Shown: positions 1 through 6,188 of the stretch, in pieces
Numbering within the stretch: position 1 is the first letter of the stretch
How the letters are laid out: every line of letters begins with the position of its first letter
NCBI GenBank assembly: GCA_020025735.1
Contig: JAHHRP010000031.1
Location: 1 to 15,765, forward strand
Reading direction: 5' to 3'
DNA from: Evtepia sp.
Lineage (GTDB): Bacteria > Bacillota > Clostridia > Oscillospirales > Oscillospiraceae
DNA length: 15,765 bases
Program-made: the position numbers and the translations under genes
The notes under the pieces: generated by a model
The model's input: the letters and a program-made list of their open reading frames with translations, nothing else
Database searches by the model: none
Told to the model about the DNA's origin: nothing

Positions 1-38
1 ATCGTTGAGAGATTGTTTACATTTTAAGGTAGATTTCC

Positions 39-58
39 TGATAAAATATGGGTAGAAT
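39..58 (+). promoter_or_regulatory. Possible -10 region for the rhomboid-like/cdd operon
   Basis: TGATAAAAT at 39-47 resembles an extended -10 (TG, one base, TAAAAT), and TAGAAT at 53-58 is a second -10-like hexamer. No good -35 lies at the right distance: TTTACA at 16-21 is 20 bases from TAAAAT. A short inverted repeat (TAGAATA 53-59, TATTCTA 72-78) sits just before the ribosome binding site. AT-rich sequence makes chance matches likely, so this is only a candidate. Confidence 0.25.
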
Positions 59-99
59 AGATTTGTTTTATTATTCTATTTATTAAGGAGGTCGTTTCT

Positions 100-984
100 T
101 TGCGCGCCATGCAACAGTGGCTGAACCGCTTCTGCTACAAACATCCCCGTCTGAGTCTGCCCGGACTGATGCGGTACATCGTCATCGGAACCGTACTCGT
201 CTACCTGCTGGATATGTTCAGCACCAGTGGTTACCCCATTGCCTCCAGCCTGCTCGCCTTCAATGCAAACGCAATTCTGCACGGGCAAATTTGGCGAATT
301 GTCACATTTATTTTTGTCCCCCTCGGCGGGCAGCACATCATCAGTTTCGCCCTTACCCTCTACCTGTATTATTTCATCGGCAACGCGCTGGAGCGAGAAT
401 GGGGTTCCAGCAAATTTACCATTTTCTATTTCTTTGGGGTCGTTCTAAACATTTTGATCGGTTTCCTGGTTGGCACAACTTCCATGTACTATGTAAATAT
501 GTCCATGTTCTTTGCGTTTGCCACCCTCTACCCTGACTTGCAGTTCTTGCTCTTCTTCATCATTCCTGTCAAAGCCAAATGGCTGGCCTGGATCGACGCG
601 GCTTTCTTCGCCGTAGCAATCCTGCGGTACCTCTTCCTGGGTCACCTCCTCCTCGCCTTGATTCCCATAGTTGCCATTCTCAACTATCTACTCTTCTTCG
701 TCTCGGATATTGGCAGCCAGATCTCTTACTGGAAGGGCCGGGCCAAACACAAAATGAACCAAACGCAATATCGAAATTCCTACGGGCAGCCTGGCGGCGG
801 ACCCAAGGTCGTCAATTTCCACGATGCAAAAACCAAAACGAAAACCACCTACCTGCACAAATGCGCTGTATGCGGCAAAACCGATCTGACTGATCCGCAG
901 ATGGAGTTTCGTTACTGTTCCCGGTGCAACGGATACTATTGCTACTGCGCCGACCACATCAACAATCATATCCACATTCAATAA
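100..984 (+). CDS. Rhomboid-fold membrane protein with degenerate active site and C-terminal zinc ribbon
   Basis: This 294-residue polytopic membrane protein has hydrophobic segments between about residues 24 and 202. The rhomboid signature ALEREWG (96-102) precedes a helix, followed by FATLYPD and IPVKAKWLAW, which match the rhomboid core order. The catalytic GxSG is replaced by NMSM (133-136): Ser135 may align with the nucleophile, but both glycines that shape the oxyanion hole are gone. His182 (LGHLL) may align with the catalytic His. A soluble tail carries CxxC pairs at 255/258 and 273/276 plus Cys281, Cys283 and His286, which looks like a zinc ribbon. I infer a pseudoprotease or a much altered protease. 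The start is TTG at 100: AAGGAGG (85-91) lies 8 bases before it, whereas ATG at 109 would be 17 bases away. The gene is 36 bases upstream of cdd, probably in one transcript. Confidence 0.75.
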   Translation: MRAMQQWLNRFCYKHPRLSLPGLMRYIVIGTVLVYLLDMFSTSGYPIASSLLAFNANAILHGQIWRIVTFIFVPLGGQHIISFALTLYLYYFIGNALEREWGSSKFTIFYFFGVVLNILIGFLVGTTSMYYVNMSMFFAFATLYPDLQFLLFFIIPVKAKWLAWIDAAFFAVAILRYLFLGHLLLALIPIVAILNYLLFFVSDIGSQISYWKGRAKHKMNQTQYRNSYGQPGGGPKVVNFHDAKTKTKTTYLHKCAVCGKTDLTDPQMEFRYCSRCNGYYCYCADHINNHIHIQ

Positions 985-1020
985 CGGGCCTCTGCGCCCC
1001 ATCGAAGGAGGAGATCCCCT

Positions 1021-1413
1021 ATGACCGATCAGGATCTGGTGGAACTGGCGTTCACCATGTTGGATAAGTCCTACGCCCCATACTCCCACTTCCCCGTGGG
1101 GGCCGCCCTGGAGGGCGAAGATGGCACGATCTATACAGGCTGTAACGTAGAAAATGCCGCCTATGGCTCCACCCTCTGCGCAGAACGAACTGCCTTGGTT
1201 AAGGCCGTCAGCGAGGGTTGCCGGTCTTTTACTCGCCTGGCTGTGGTAGGCCGCAGCGCCGACTACTGTTGGCCCTGTGGCTCCTGCCGTCAAATGCTCT
1301 ATGAGTTTTCCCCCAACTTGACGGTGTTGGTCGCCCGGCAAGACCACACATTTTTCAAGACTACCCTGGGCCAACTCCTGCCTCACGGCTTTGGTCCCGC
1401 TTCACTGGACTAA
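1021..1413 (+). CDS. cdd: Cytidine deaminase
   Basis: This is a 130-residue enzyme of the small homotetrameric cytidine deaminase type, which hydrolyses cytidine and deoxycytidine to uridine and deoxyuridine in pyrimidine salvage. Zinc ligands are visible: Cys53 in CAERTA with the proton-shuttling Glu55, and Cys86 and Cys89 in PCGSCRQ. The N-terminal YAPYSHFPVGAAL and GCNVENAAYGST substrate-binding motifs are intact. Length is typical of the family. AAGGAGGAG (1005-1013) precedes the ATG by 7 bases. It follows the rhomboid-like gene closely and is followed by a strong hairpin terminator, so it is probably the last gene of that transcript. Confidence 0.95.
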   Translation: MTDQDLVELAFTMLDKSYAPYSHFPVGAALEGEDGTIYTGCNVENAAYGSTLCAERTALVKAVSEGCRSFTRLAVVGRSADYCWPCGSCRQMLYEFSPNLTVLVARQDHTFFKTTLGQLLPHGFGPASLD

Positions 1414-1451
1414 TCTCAGAACATCCAGCCAGACACTTCAAATAATAACAC

Positions 1452-1498
1452 AAAAACAGAGGAACTGTACGTTGATGATACAGTCCCTCTGTTTTTTT
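1452..1498. terminator. Bidirectional intrinsic terminator between cdd and the DUF378 gene
   Basis: A 13-base stem (CAGAGGAACTGTA 1457-1469 with TACAGTCCCTCTG 1479-1491, one mismatch) is followed on plus by seven T. On minus the same stem has a G-U pair instead of the mismatch and is followed by TTTTTG. It can therefore end both cdd (plus) and the convergent DUF378 gene (minus). Confidence 0.85.
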
Positions 1499-1566
1499 CT
1501 GCCGTTCACGGCAAACCATACAAAAGAAATGATTTCTCTTCTGCCGTTTGGGCAATGGATTGGATT

Positions 1567-1791
1567 TTACGCACGTCCATGTGCAGTCCGCTCGACATGA
1601 TCCTCACGGAAAAAGAGCGTGATACACCAGATGGCAGACAGGCACACTAGGATATACACCAGTCGGCTCAGAGCGCTGGCGGAGCCGCCAAAGAGGGCCC
1701 CCACAATGTCCAGGCCGAAAATCCCGACGCTGCCCCAGTTCAGACCGCCGATTACCAGCAGCACCAGAGCAATTTTGTCGATCACCTTCAT
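1567..1791 (-). CDS. DUF378 family small membrane protein (YuzA-like)
   Basis: This 74-residue protein starts MKVIDKIALVLLVIGGLNWGSVG and has two hydrophobic helices, the second near LVYILVCLSAIWCITLFF. The GGLNWG motif, conserved at the end of helix 1, and the overall size are characteristic of DUF378 (YuzA). Its function is unknown. The ATG at 1791 has GGGAGG (1798-1803) 6 bases upstream. A longer open frame runs up to 1902, but its extra N-terminal residues are polar, unlike the family, and have no ribosome binding site. The gene lies 134 bases downstream of the XRE-cupin gene on the same strand. The gap is full of inverted repeats and could be a structured leader. The C-terminus ends in a charged tail just before the shared terminator. 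Confidence 0.85.
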   Translation of the reverse strand: MKVIDKIALVLLVIGGLNWGSVGIFGLDIVGALFGGSASALSRLVYILVCLSAIWCITLFFREDHVERTAHGRA

Positions 1792-1803
1792 AGGAAACCT
1801 CCC

Positions 1804-1921
1804 GGAACCACATTCCCGTGGTCCATTTGGATTTTCGAAGCCCGGCAAGAGGCGTCGCCCCTTCCGGTCTCCGACAGGTAGTATGTCCCGGTGTTCTTCC
1901 AAACATACTGGAAAGTTTTCC
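1804..1921 (-). promoter_or_regulatory. Hairpin-rich leader upstream of the DUF378 gene
   Basis: Inverted repeats seen on the minus strand, in transcript order: GGAAA/TTTCC near 1911-1922; AGTATGT/ACATACT (1903-1909 with 1880-1886, perfect 7-base arms, 16-base loop); a compact hairpin at 1842-1867 with about 11 pairs and one bulge (CCGGAAGGGGC against GCCTCTTGCCGG); and GGACCAC against GTGGTTCC at 1804-1824, ending right at the GGGAGG ribosome binding site. No T run follows any of them, so they are not ordinary terminators. I do not recognise a known riboswitch. A cis-regulatory RNA or processing site is inference. Confidence 0.35.
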
Positions 1922-1925
1922 CACT

Positions 1926-2504
1926 TTAAGATCGTCGGTCCCCTTTCTGCCGTTCATCAGGGTAGTAGTTGATGATCATTCCTGTTACCAACACTGACCC
2001 TTGATTCTCATATGTATGCTCTACGGTGGAATCAAACCCCAAGGCATCCCCCGGCTGCAACAGATAACGCTCTCCCCCTGTCTCTACCGTAAGCTCACCC
2101 TCTATCACATAGACATACTCCTGGGCTTGGGCCAGGTGCCCAGCAGAGGCATGGCGTCCTTTGGGGTCCAACTCCATATAAAACAATTCAAAATTCCGTC
2201 CATTGTCCCCCCTAAAATAGCAAGAAACCCGGTATTCCCCACTCTCCGCCTGTTGCGGCAAAACCGCTGCCCGGCGGACCAGGGTTGTCCCACGCTCATC
2301 TGCTTCCAACAGCCGCGTATATGGCACTTTTAACCCATTGGCAATCTTCCAGATGGTGTTGATGGTGGGGTTGCCAACCCCTTTTTCCATTTCAGAAAGC
2401 ATGGCTTTGCTGATCCCGGACAAGGCAGATAGTTGCCCTAAGGTGAGATGACGCTCTGTCCGCAGTCTTTTTAGGTTTCTTCCAATAAGTTTGCCCAGTT
2501 CCAC
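1926..2504 (-). CDS. XRE-family HTH regulator with C-terminal cupin sensor domain
   Basis: This 192-residue regulator has an N-terminal helix-turn-helix (about 6-64, LKRLRTERHLTLGQLSALSG then ISKAMLSEMEKG) and a C-terminal cupin barrel (about 90-182: HASAGHLAQAQEYVYVIEGEL and LQPGDALGFDSTVEHTYEN). This architecture is that of small-ligand-responsive repressors or activators. It is divergently placed from azlC-azlD, and XRE-cupin genes commonly sit beside and control such exporters, so it is likely to sense an amino acid and regulate azlCD. The start is GTG at 2504, with GGGAGGT (2511-2517) 6 bases upstream. Its own promoter overlaps that of azlC, so self-regulation is likely. The ligand cannot be read from sequence. 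Confidence 0.9.
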   Translation of the reverse strand: MELGKLIGRNLKRLRTERHLTLGQLSALSGISKAMLSEMEKGVGNPTINTIWKIANGLKVPYTRLLEADERGTTLVRRAAVLPQQAESGEYRVSCYFRGDNGRNFELFYMELDPKGRHASAGHLAQAQEYVYVIEGELTVETGGERYLLQPGDALGFDSTVEHTYENQGSVLVTGMIINYYPDERQKGDRRS

Positions 2505-2525
2505 ACAAAAACCTCCCTTGTACCC

Positions 2526-2554
2526 TTGACAATTAAATCATACGGTTGTAAGAT
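2526..2554 (+). promoter_or_regulatory. Probable azlCD promoter
   Basis: TTGACA (2526-2531) is a perfect -35. After 17 bases comes TAAGAT (2549-2554), a 4-of-6 match to the -10. Transcription would start near 2561, giving a leader of about 93 bases before azlC. It overlaps the oppositely directed regulator promoter. Confidence 0.5.
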
Positions 2555-2565
2555 ACATCAGACAA
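2537..2565 (-). promoter_or_regulatory. Probable promoter of the XRE-cupin regulator
   Basis: On the minus strand TTGTCT (complement of 2560-2565) is followed after 17 bases by TATGAT (complement of 2537-2542), 5 of 6 to the -10 consensus. It lies inside the same 40 bases as the azlCD promoter, so the two polymerase sites exclude each other. Confidence 0.5.
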
Positions 2566-2601
2566 CAAATAATATATCAGATTTTTATTCGTTATATCGA
2601 A
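2553..2601. repeat. Phased direct repeats, candidate operator
   Basis: ATACATCAGA (2553-2562) and ATATATCAGA (2572-2581) match at 9 of 10 bases and start 19 bases apart. A weaker third copy, TTATATCGAA, starts at 2592. Spacing near two helical turns, next to both promoters, fits a binding region for the XRE-cupin protein. That it binds here is inference. Confidence 0.35.
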
Positions 2602-2653
2602 TTCATTATACCTAAGTTGTCCCAAAAAGCAAGATGTACAGGAGGATTGTTTC

Positions 2654-3352
2654 ATGAAAACCAAGGCCTTTCGGGCTGCCCTGCCCTATACTCTGCCCAT
2701 CTGCATCGGCTTCCTCTTTCTGGGCATGTCCTACGGTTTCCTCATGCACAGCCAAGGTTTCTCCTTTCTCTATCCCATGTTGATGAGTTTATTTATCTTC
2801 GCCGGGTCTATGGAGTTTGTCACCGCAAACCTCCTGCTCCTGCCAATCTTCCAGCCTCTGCACGCCTTTCTGCTGACTCTGATGGTCAACGCCAGGCACC
2901 TGTTCTATGGATTGTCTATGCTGGACAAGTTTAAAAACTTAGGATGGAAAAAACCGTACCTCATCTTTGGTCTCTGTGATGAAACCTTCTCTCTCCACTG
3001 CACCATCTCTCCCCCTGACGGCATCGACCGTGGATGGTTCCTGTTCTTTACCACCCTGCTCAACCAATTCTACTGGGTACTAGGGTCTACTCTGGGCGCT
3101 CTGCTTGGCTATGTCATCCAATTCAATACCAAGGGAATTGAGTTTGTGATGACCGCCCTCTTTGTGGTCCTTTTCCTAGAACAGTGGGACCAAGCCAAAG
3201 ACCATCGTCCCGCTCTGGTCGGGATTGGCTGCTCCCTTGTGTGCCTGCTGGTGCTGGGCAGCAAGCAGTTCCTGCTGCCAGCGATGGGACTCATTCTCCT
3301 CTGCTTCCTCTTCCTGCGCCGTCGGACCCCTATTAAGGAGGTGACACCATGA
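2654..3352 (+). CDS. azlC: AzlC family branched-chain amino acid exporter, large subunit
   Basis: This 232-residue membrane protein is the larger partner of the AzlCD (YgaZH-type) exporter, known to export branched-chain amino acids and analogues such as 4-azaleucine. Family motifs are present in order: LPICIGFLFLGMSYGF at the N-terminus, FAGSMEFV, LMVNARHLFYGLSML, CDETFSL, then VMTALFVVLFLEQW. Several further hydrophobic helices end in a basic RRR tail. AGGAGG (2640-2645) is 8 bases before the ATG. The stop overlaps the azlD start by 4 bases, so the two subunits are translationally coupled. The divergent XRE-cupin gene is the likely regulator. The exact substrate is not fixed by sequence. 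Confidence 0.93.
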   Translation: MKTKAFRAALPYTLPICIGFLFLGMSYGFLMHSQGFSFLYPMLMSLFIFAGSMEFVTANLLLLPIFQPLHAFLLTLMVNARHLFYGLSMLDKFKNLGWKKPYLIFGLCDETFSLHCTISPPDGIDRGWFLFFTTLLNQFYWVLGSTLGALLGYVIQFNTKGIEFVMTALFVVLFLEQWDQAKDHRPALVGIGCSLVCLLVLGSKQFLLPAMGLILLCFLFLRRRTPIKEVTP

Positions 3353-3672
3353 CCCTCTGGCAGCAAGTACTCACCATCACCGCTGTGGTGCTGGGTACCA
3401 TGACCACCCGATTCCTTCCTTTCTTGCTCTTTCCAGAAGGAAAACAACCCCCACCTTTCATTCGCTATTTGGGTTCTGTCCTGCCCAGTGCCGTCATGGG
3501 ATTGCTGGTGATTTTCTGTCTCAAGGATGCCATCTTCACTTCCTGGCATGGCTTGCCAGAAGGCATCGGCATCCTAGCGGTTATCCTTCTGCACCGCTGG
3601 AAAAAGAACATTTTTCTGAGCATCGCTGGAGGAACCATCCTGTACATGGTGCTGGTACAGCAAGTTTTTTAG
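3349..3672 (+). CDS. azlD: AzlD family branched-chain amino acid exporter, small subunit
   Basis: This 107-residue small membrane protein pairs with AzlC. Seen motifs are TTRFLPFLLF, YLGSVLPSAVMGLLVIFCLKD and the C-terminal LSIAGGTILYMVLVQ, all typical of AzlD. Its length is normal. It starts with an ATGA overlap on the azlC stop. AAGGAGG (3335-3341), inside azlC, stands 7 bases ahead. A long GC-rich hairpin with a T tail follows and should end the azlCD transcript. Confidence 0.92.
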   Translation: MTLWQQVLTITAVVLGTMTTRFLPFLLFPEGKQPPPFIRYLGSVLPSAVMGLLVIFCLKDAIFTSWHGLPEGIGILAVILLHRWKKNIFLSIAGGTILYMVLVQQVF

Positions 3673-3699
3673 CCCCTGCTTTTACCCCTCCCAAACAGC

Positions 3700-3750
3700 A
3701 ACTGCCCGCCGTGTCCTGTGAACACCAGGACACAGCGGGCAGTTTTATTT
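3700..3750 (+). terminator. Intrinsic terminator after azlD
   Basis: AACTGCCCGC (3700-3709) pairs with GCGGGCAGTT (3735-3744), and GTGTCCTG (3711-3718) with CAGGACAC (3726-3733), a near-continuous 18-pair stem followed by TTTTATTTT. The minus-strand side lacks a good T run, so it mainly serves azlD. It also lies just past the stop of the convergent pseudouridine synthase gene. Confidence 0.85.
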
Positions 3751-3753
3751 TGA

Positions 3754-4407
3754 TCAATCTTCCTCTTGAAACAGCGTCCAAGGTGCCACACGAGGAGGAG
3801 AGAGGCGAAACGACATCTTCTCTCCACTCTCTGGGTGGGTAAAGGCCAGGTGGCTGGACCAAAGTGCGATTTGCCACTCAGGAGGATCAGGATAACTACT
3901 GTACTTTCGATCTCCAGCCAAAGGCGTCCCTCGGGCAGAAAATTGGGCCCGGATCTGATGGGTCCGGCCAGTCTCTAATTGGATTTCCACCAGAGAAAAA
4001 CCTTGTCGATTATCCAACAATTTATAATGAAGGATTGCTTGCTGAATTCCCTTCCCAGGGACTTTGGAAACATAGGTCTTTCGGGTTTTTTCATTGCGGC
4101 CCAGCAGATCAATATAGGTCCCCTCATCATACTGAGGGCGCCAATGGATCACTGCCTGGTACTCCTTCAAAAAAGCATTCTCCCGGATTTGTCGGGAGAG
4201 CGCCGATGCCGCAGGTCCCGTCAGCCCATAAACCATCAATCCTCCTACTACCTGGTCCAGCCGGTGGACTGCCCGGACCTTCGCTTTGGGCTGACCCAAG
4301 GTCTCCCGAATGAGATCAGGCATCCCGCCAGGTTCGTCGGTAGAAATCACCCGAAAGGGTTTCACACAGACCACAATGGCCTCATCCTGATAAATGATCT
4401 CCAACAT
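3754..4407 (-). CDS. RluA-family RNA pseudouridine synthase
   Basis: This 217-residue enzyme converts specific uridines of rRNA or tRNA to pseudouridine. The catalytic motif is VHRLDQVVGGLMVY (48-60) with Asp51; the usual T-S-G after the aspartate is V-G-G here, a variation in the less constrained part. The second signature ETGRTHQIRAQF (145-156) and the downstream PLAGDRKY are intact. It has no N-terminal S4 domain, so it is a short RluA-type protein; target bases cannot be predicted. The start is ATG at 4407, with AGGAGG (4418-4423) 10 bases ahead. An in-frame TTG at 4413 would be only 4 bases from it. It follows metY by 39 bases on the same strand with no terminator between, so co-transcription is likely. 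Confidence 0.88.
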   Translation of the reverse strand: MLEIIYQDEAIVVCVKPFRVISTDEPGGMPDLIRETLGQPKAKVRAVHRLDQVVGGLMVYGLTGPAASALSRQIRENAFLKEYQAVIHWRPQYDEGTYIDLLGRNEKTRKTYVSKVPGKGIQQAILHYKLLDNRQGFSLVEIQLETGRTHQIRAQFSARGTPLAGDRKYSSYPDPPEWQIALWSSHLAFTHPESGEKMSFRLSPPRVAPWTLFQEED

Positions 4408-4446
4408 CGTCAAACCCCCTCCTACTTTGGCCCTTATGGGTGGTCC

Positions 4447-5730
4447 TTATACCTGCTCCAGCGCTTGCTCCAAATCGGTGATGATGTCTTGCACATCCTC
4501 AATGCCAACAGACAGACGAATCAGATCCGGGGAAACCCCTGCCGCAGCCAATTCTTCTTCGGTCAGCTGCCGGTGAGTTGAGGAAGCAGGATGCAATACG
4601 CAAGTCTTGGCATCTGCCACATGGGTAGCAATAGAGGCCAGCTGCAGCCCAGCCATGAAGGTTTCTGCCGCCTTTTGTCCTCCTTTCACCCCAAAGGTCA
4701 CCACACCACAGGTACCATTGGGCATGTACTTCTGGGCCAGGGCATAGTACTTGTCCCCTTCCAGACCAGGATAGTTCACCCAAGCAATCTTGGGATGGTT
4801 CTGCACATACTCGGCCACCTTCAGCGCATTGGCACAGTGCTGGGGCATCCGCAGATGCAGGGTTTCCAGACCCACATTGAGCAGATAGGCATTCATGGGC
4901 GAAGGGGACGCACCAAAGTCCCGCATCAGCTGAACCGTCGCCTTGGTGATATAAGCCCCCTCCAATCCAAAACGCTCGGTGTAAGTCACACCGTGGTAGC
5001 TCTCATCAGGAGTACACAGACCTGGGAATTTGTCAGGATACTTGGTCCAGTCAAAGTTCCCGCTGTCTACGATAGCGCCGCCCACACAATTTGCATGGCC
5101 ATCCATATATTTTGTGGTAGAGTGGGTCACAATGTCCGCACCCCACTGGAACGGACGGCAACCCACTGGTGTTGCAAAGGTATTGTCAATGATTAGGGGT
5201 ACGCCATGGGCATGTGCTGCCTGGGCAAATTTCTCCATATCCAGCACAATGAGGGCAGGATTTGCAATGGTTTCCCCAAAGACCGCCTTGGTATTGGGCT
5301 GGAAGGCTGCATCCAACTCCTCTTTGGAACAGTTGGGGTCTACGAAAGTAAATGTTATCCCCATTCGCTTCATGGTCACAGCGAACAGATTGAACGTACC
5401 TCCATAAAGAGCTGCTGAGGCCACCACATGATCTCCGGCTGAGCAGATGTTAAAGATGGCAAAAAAGTTTGCAGCCTGACCAGAAGAGGTCAGCATGGCC
5501 GCTGTCCCCCCCTCCAAAGCACAGATCTTGGCTGCCACATGGTCAGAAGTAGGGTTTTGCAGTCGGGTATAAAAGTAGCCCTCCGCCTCCAGATCAAACA
5601 AGGCCCCCATAGCCTCACTGCTGCTATAACGGAAAGTCGTACTCTGCACAATCGGAATGTTTCGCGGTTCACCGCTGCCGGGTACATAGCCAGCGTGGAG
5701 ACACTGAGTCCCCTTCTGATAATCACGCAT
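4447..5730 (-). CDS. metY: O-acetylhomoserine sulfhydrylase (MetY-type, PLP-dependent)
   Basis: This 427-residue enzyme of the Cys/Met metabolism PLP family probably makes homocysteine from O-acetylhomoserine and sulfide in methionine synthesis. Visible residues are YTRLQNPT (54-61), the SSGQAA phosphate-binding loop (82-87), DNTFATP with the ring-contacting Asp182, and STTKYMDGH with the PLP lysine Lys207. Length and the long insert after Lys207 (GNFDWTKYPDKFPGLC) fit the O-acetylhomoserine sulfhydrylase branch rather than cystathionine synthase or lyase, though the substrate is inferred. The ATG at 5730 has AAGGAGG (5741-5747) 10 bases ahead. An upstream in-frame ATG at 5793 lacks a site and lies close to the predicted transcription start. 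A strong promoter lies about 90 bases upstream. No S-box or T-box motif is visible in the leader. Confidence 0.92.
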   Translation of the reverse strand: MRDYQKGTQCLHAGYVPGSGEPRNIPIVQSTTFRYSSSEAMGALFDLEAEGYFYTRLQNPTSDHVAAKICALEGGTAAMLTSSGQAANFFAIFNICSAGDHVVASAALYGGTFNLFAVTMKRMGITFTFVDPNCSKEELDAAFQPNTKAVFGETIANPALIVLDMEKFAQAAHAHGVPLIIDNTFATPVGCRPFQWGADIVTHSTTKYMDGHANCVGGAIVDSGNFDWTKYPDKFPGLCTPDESYHGVTYTERFGLEGAYITKATVQLMRDFGASPSPMNAYLLNVGLETLHLRMPQHCANALKVAEYVQNHPKIAWVNYPGLEGDKYYALAQKYMPNGTCGVVTFGVKGGQKAAETFMAGLQLASIATHVADAKTCVLHPASSTHRQLTEEELAAAGVSPDLIRLSVGIEDVQDIITDLEQALEQV

Positions 5731-5755
5731 GATAGATGGTCCTCCTTGTGGTTTT

Positions 5756-5776
5756 CCCGCCAGATCGGATGGCGGG
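5756..5776 (-). promoter_or_regulatory. Hairpin in the metY leader
   Basis: CCCGCCA and TGGCGGG form a perfect 7-pair GC-rich stem with a 7-base loop, ending 8 bases before the AAGGAGG of metY. No T run follows on the minus strand, so it is not a terminator. It might stabilise the messenger or affect ribosome access; this is inference. Confidence 0.4.
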
Positions 5777-5816
5777 CGTTGCATTGTCATCATAAAATGT
5801 CACAATTTAGTTGAAT

Positions 5817-5846
5817 ATTATACCTTATTTCTTCCTTCCTGGTCAA
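5817..5846 (-). promoter_or_regulatory. metY promoter
   Basis: On the minus strand TTGACC (complement of 5841-5846) is followed after 18 bases by a perfect TATAAT (complement of 5817-5822). Transcription would begin near 5810, giving a leader of about 80 bases. Confidence 0.7.
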
Positions 5847-6000
5847 TCCCTTCTTTTCTGATATCATAGAAGCAATTTTTTCCGCTTACAAGACCAGATT
5901 TTAAATATTTTTTTCTCTTTTCTTTCCGTATTTCCCCCTTTTTCTAGGTAATTTCCCTCCATTCCTTTCATCTTTTCCCTTTTGTTATTTTCACTTTGTT
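5823..6000. other. Pyrimidine-rich intergenic tract
   Basis: The plus strand is heavily C/T-rich for about 180 bases, with runs such as TTTTTTTCTCTTTTCTTTCC. No credible ORF is seen. It separates the metY promoter from the hydrogenase promoter. Nothing beyond composition can be supported. Confidence 0.5.
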
Positions 6001-6001
6001 G

Positions 6002-6028
6002 ATATTGTATAATTTTTTAACACAATAT
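6002..6028 (+). promoter_or_regulatory. -10 region and overlapping palindrome before the hydrogenase operon
   Basis: A perfect TATAAT lies at 6008-6013; the -35 is unclear (TTATTT at 5985-5990, or TTGTTA at 5982-5987 with a 20-base spacer). The -10 overlaps a palindrome with perfect 7-base arms, ATATTGT (6002-6008) and ACAATAT (6022-6028). The TTGT/ACAA ends recall sites of the redox repressor Rex, which controls fermentative genes in clostridia, but the spacing is about three bases longer than the Rex consensus. Operator function is inference. Confidence 0.4.
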
Positions 6029-6188
6029 GAAAGTATAAAAATTCCTATTGCCTTTTTCGACATTTCAGCTTATCATATTGAAGCTATCGGTTGATCATCC
6101 ATCGATTTTATTCGCTGTTTTTGGCCGCGGTCAAAGACAGCATTTTTCTATGAAAAGCTTTCTACTCATCAGAAAGGAGATCATTGAT

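Noticed and set aside
688..1386. 232-residue minus-strand open frame opposite the rhomboid-like gene and cdd
   Set aside because: It spans two well-supported plus genes and their gap and shows no recognisable domain.
1498..1566. Second terminator from short palindromes such as GCCGTTCACGGC and AGAAATGATTTCT
   Set aside because: The stems are short and lack a T run in the needed direction; the hairpin at 1457-1491 explains termination on both strands.
1792..1925. Known riboswitch (NiCo, fluoride, ZTP or tRNA-like) in the DUF378 leader
   Set aside because: I compared remembered core motifs and none fits; a TTCGAA stretch near the end lacks tRNA arms.
6002..6028. Calling the palindrome a definite Rex site
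   Set aside because: The TTGT and ACAA ends are too far apart and the inner bases do not match the Rex consensus; kept only as a candidate operator.
6048..6188. N-terminal extension of the flavoprotein from TTG at 6048 or ATG at 6150
   Set aside because: Neither start has a ribosome binding site and the extra residues match no domain; TTG at 6189 with AAAGGAGA ahead is much better.
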